A stretch of DNA of 7,361 nt, taken from assembly GCA_036266845.1 (NCBI GenBank), contig DATAXI010000197.1:1-7361 (forward strand). The letters are read 5' to 3'. A program made the translations under genes and the position numbers. This DNA is from DATAXI01 sp036266845 (GTDB lineage: Bacteria > Verrucomicrobiota > Verrucomicrobiia > Chthoniobacterales > Chthoniobacteraceae). Below, in pieces: positions 6,241 to 7,361 of the stretch (position 1 is its first letter; each line of letters starts with the position of its first letter). The notes under the pieces were generated by a model. The model did no database searches. It saw nothing but the letters and a program-made list of their open reading frames with translations, and had not been told where the DNA came from.

Positions 6241-6269
6241 GTGACAAGGGAATCGCAAACTGCTACCTA
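6241..6269 (+). promoter_or_regulatory. Possible promoter for the secreted modular protein
   Basis: GTGACA (6241-6246, five of six matches to TTGACA) is followed after exactly 17 bases by TACCTA (6264-6269), a poor -10 match that keeps the initial TA. Transcription would begin about 50 bases before ATG 6327. Spacing supports it; the weak -10 does not. Confidence 0.28.
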
Positions 6270-6326
6270 GCGCACGCGAATCGCCACCCCCAAGGGGAGG
6301 CTGCATCCACAACTGGCGAGAAACCG

Positions 6327-7361
6327 ATGAAGGCTTACCCAACCCCGCTATTTATCCTCCTCCTGCTCCTGACAGTGCTGCCCGGAGGGCTTCTGCAGGC
6401 GCAAAACGCCAGCAGCAGCGGCACTTTCACCGTGCCCACCAGCATCCCTTTCCAGGCCTACCTGGTGGATGACTACGGCACCCCGGTCACCACTTCCTCC
6501 GCGGCGCCGCTGGCGATGCGCTTCGGCATTTACATTAATAATACGCGCATCTGGTATGCGGCGTATTCGGCGGTCAATGTGGTGGGCGGCTCGTTTATGG
6601 TGGACCTGGGCGGGGATTACAACGTGGCCACCGGGCTGGACCCCACCACCGGGACCGCGCTCAGCGGGACGCTGCCTCTGCCGATCACCCCGGGATTGAT
6701 CAGCACGTTTTCCACCAGCTCCACCGCCTCGGTGCAGATCGAGATTTCCAACGGCGATGGCGGCTATACGGCGCTCTCGCCCAATGTCCCCATTAATTCC
6801 TCCATGTTCGCCCTCCGCGCCGATAACGTGGGGGGCTACGAGGCGTCGCAACTGACCAAGACCGACAGCAACGGAAATATCGTCGATACCAACGGCGATC
6901 CCGTTATCTCCAGCTCCGGCGTCTGGCTGGGCACCGGCGGCGGACCTCCCGGGCCGACGGGTTCGGAAGGCGAAGCGGGGCCGCAGGGGGATCAGGGACC
7001 GCAGGGGCAGGGTTTCACCTTTCAGGGGCCGTGGATCCCCGGCACGGATTATTCTCCCTATGATGTCGTGACCTGGCAGGGCTCGACATGGGTCGAGGTC
7101 TATTATCCGGACAGCGATTATACGCCTCCCGATGAGGACACCGTCGATTGGAACCTATTTGCGGGCGGATTGGATTACCTCGGCCAGTTCGATCCCAACA
7201 GCGAAGCCGGCTACTATCCCAACGACATCGTAACCTACGACGGCCAGGAATGGCTGTGCATCAATTCGCCGGAGTGTTATCCGTATTACGCGCCAAATTC
7301 CGACACCACGGATTGGCAGGTCTTCGCGGGCGGCTTCAGCTATTACCAGAGCTACGCATAC
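6327..7361 (+). CDS. Secreted modular protein: collagen-like run plus CBM5/12-like repeats (5' part)
   Basis: The frame is open for 345 codons from ATG 6327 and runs off the window. A weak GGCGAG (6315-6320) lies 6 nt before the start. A signal peptide is clear: MKAYP, a Leu-rich core (residues 8-18) and likely cleavage after Ala25 (LLQA/QNA). Residues about 38-170 form a beta-rich domain opening with IPFQAYLVDDYGTPV and closing with LSPNVPINSSMFALRADNVGG. This resembles a domain of bacterial surface proteins that begins with a 'YL.D..G.PV' strand and ends in 'P....PYALRA'. Seven perfect Gly-X-Y triplets follow (206-226), then aromatic modules at 230-281 and 282-336 and the start of a third. 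The modules have the W...Y...D.V.Y.G..W...W..FAGG pattern of CBM5/12-type carbohydrate-binding units. The protein is exported and probably binds a polysaccharide or forms a trimeric stalk on the cell surface. No catalytic domain is visible; one could lie downstream. Confidence 0.88.
   Translation, partial: MKAYPTPLFILLLLLTVLPGGLLQAQNASSSGTFTVPTSIPFQAYLVDDYGTPVTTSSAAPLAMRFGIYINNTRIWYAAYSAVNVVGGSFMVDLGGDYNVATGLDPTTGTALSGTLPLPITPGLISTFSTSSTASVQIEISNGDGGYTALSPNVPINSSMFALRADNVGGYEASQLTKTDSNGNIVDTNGDPVISSSGVWLGTGGGPPGPTGSEGEAGPQGDQGPQGQGFTFQGPWIPGTDYSPYDVVTWQGSTWVEVYYPDSDYTPPDEDTVDWNLFAGGLDYLGQFDPNSEAGYYPNDIVTYDGQEWLCINSPECYPYYAPNSDTTDWQVFAGGFSYYQSYAY
6942..7004 (+). repeat. Collagen-like Gly-X-Y repeat within the secreted protein
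   Basis: Seven consecutive triplets are seen: GPP GPT GSE GEA GPQ GDQ GPQ (residues 206-226), followed by GQG. Bacterial collagen-like runs can form short triple helices and so trimerise a protein. This run is short, so it could equally be a flexible hinge between the N-terminal domain and the binding modules. Confidence 0.85.
7014..7361 (+). repeat. Tandem CBM5/12-like modules, two complete and one cut
   Basis: Module 1 (residues 230-281, bases 7014-7169) and module 2 (282-336, bases 7170-7334) share G-x-W/F, then Y/Y-P-x-D-V/I-V-T-W/Y-x-G-x-x-W, then P-x-x-x-D-T-x-D-W-x-x-FAGG. Module 3 begins at 7335 (FSYYQSYAY) and is cut by the window edge. The aromatic residues at the conserved positions would form the sugar-stacking surface in CBM5/12 folds. 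Module 2 alone contains a Cys pair (C311, C317), which may form a disulfide. Codons differ between modules, so the duplication is not recent. Confidence 0.75.

Noticed and set aside
1..7361. CRISPR array, insertion sequence, transposase, integrase or phage genes
   Set aside because: No regularly spaced repeats, no IS-type terminal inverted repeats and no recombinase motifs were seen on either strand.

Overview
This 7.4 kb window reads as bacterial chromosome from a moderately GC-rich genome. The best guess for the host is the PVC group, probably Verrucomicrobiota. This is inferred from the style of the MFS transporter (long SDRTRSRFGRR loop, FNYW segment), from a secreted protein joining a collagen-like run to aromatic sugar-binding-type modules, and from the weak ribosome binding sites. 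No 16S or other marker gene is present to confirm it.

Layout, left to right. Positions 1-288 hold the C-terminal end of a LacI/GalR-family regulator on the + strand. Forty bases later comes a full-length 12-TM major facilitator transporter (329-1768, +) of the GPH/SLC45-like sugar-porter type. Together they look like the end of a sugar-uptake locus. Positions 1769-2258 have no convincing gene but contain a perfectly abutting 19-bp tandem duplication. Next is a stretch of visibly lower GC (2259-3607, +) with three small predicted membrane proteins of unknown function, the last carrying an N-terminal CxxC...CxxC zinc ribbon.

The right half is better characterised. On the - strand, panC (5346-6188, pantothenate synthetase) and nadB (3748-5349, L-aspartate oxidase) form a tight operon with a 4-bp ATGA overlap. 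Both belong to cofactor pathways that draw on aspartate: beta-alanine for pantothenate/CoA and iminoaspartate for NAD. The panC GTG start sits at the end of a five-codon reading frame that has the only good Shine-Dalgarno sequence, which suggests coupled translation. NadB converges on the zinc-ribbon gene.

Divergent from panC, a secreted modular protein starts at 6327 (+) and runs off the right edge. It has a signal peptide, a beta-rich N-terminal domain ending in an FALRA motif, seven Gly-X-Y triplets, and then about 52-55-residue modules resembling CBM5/12 chitin/cellulose-binding units. The two halves of the window show no shared function. The most interesting items are the panC leader frame, the modular surface protein and the small-membrane-protein island.
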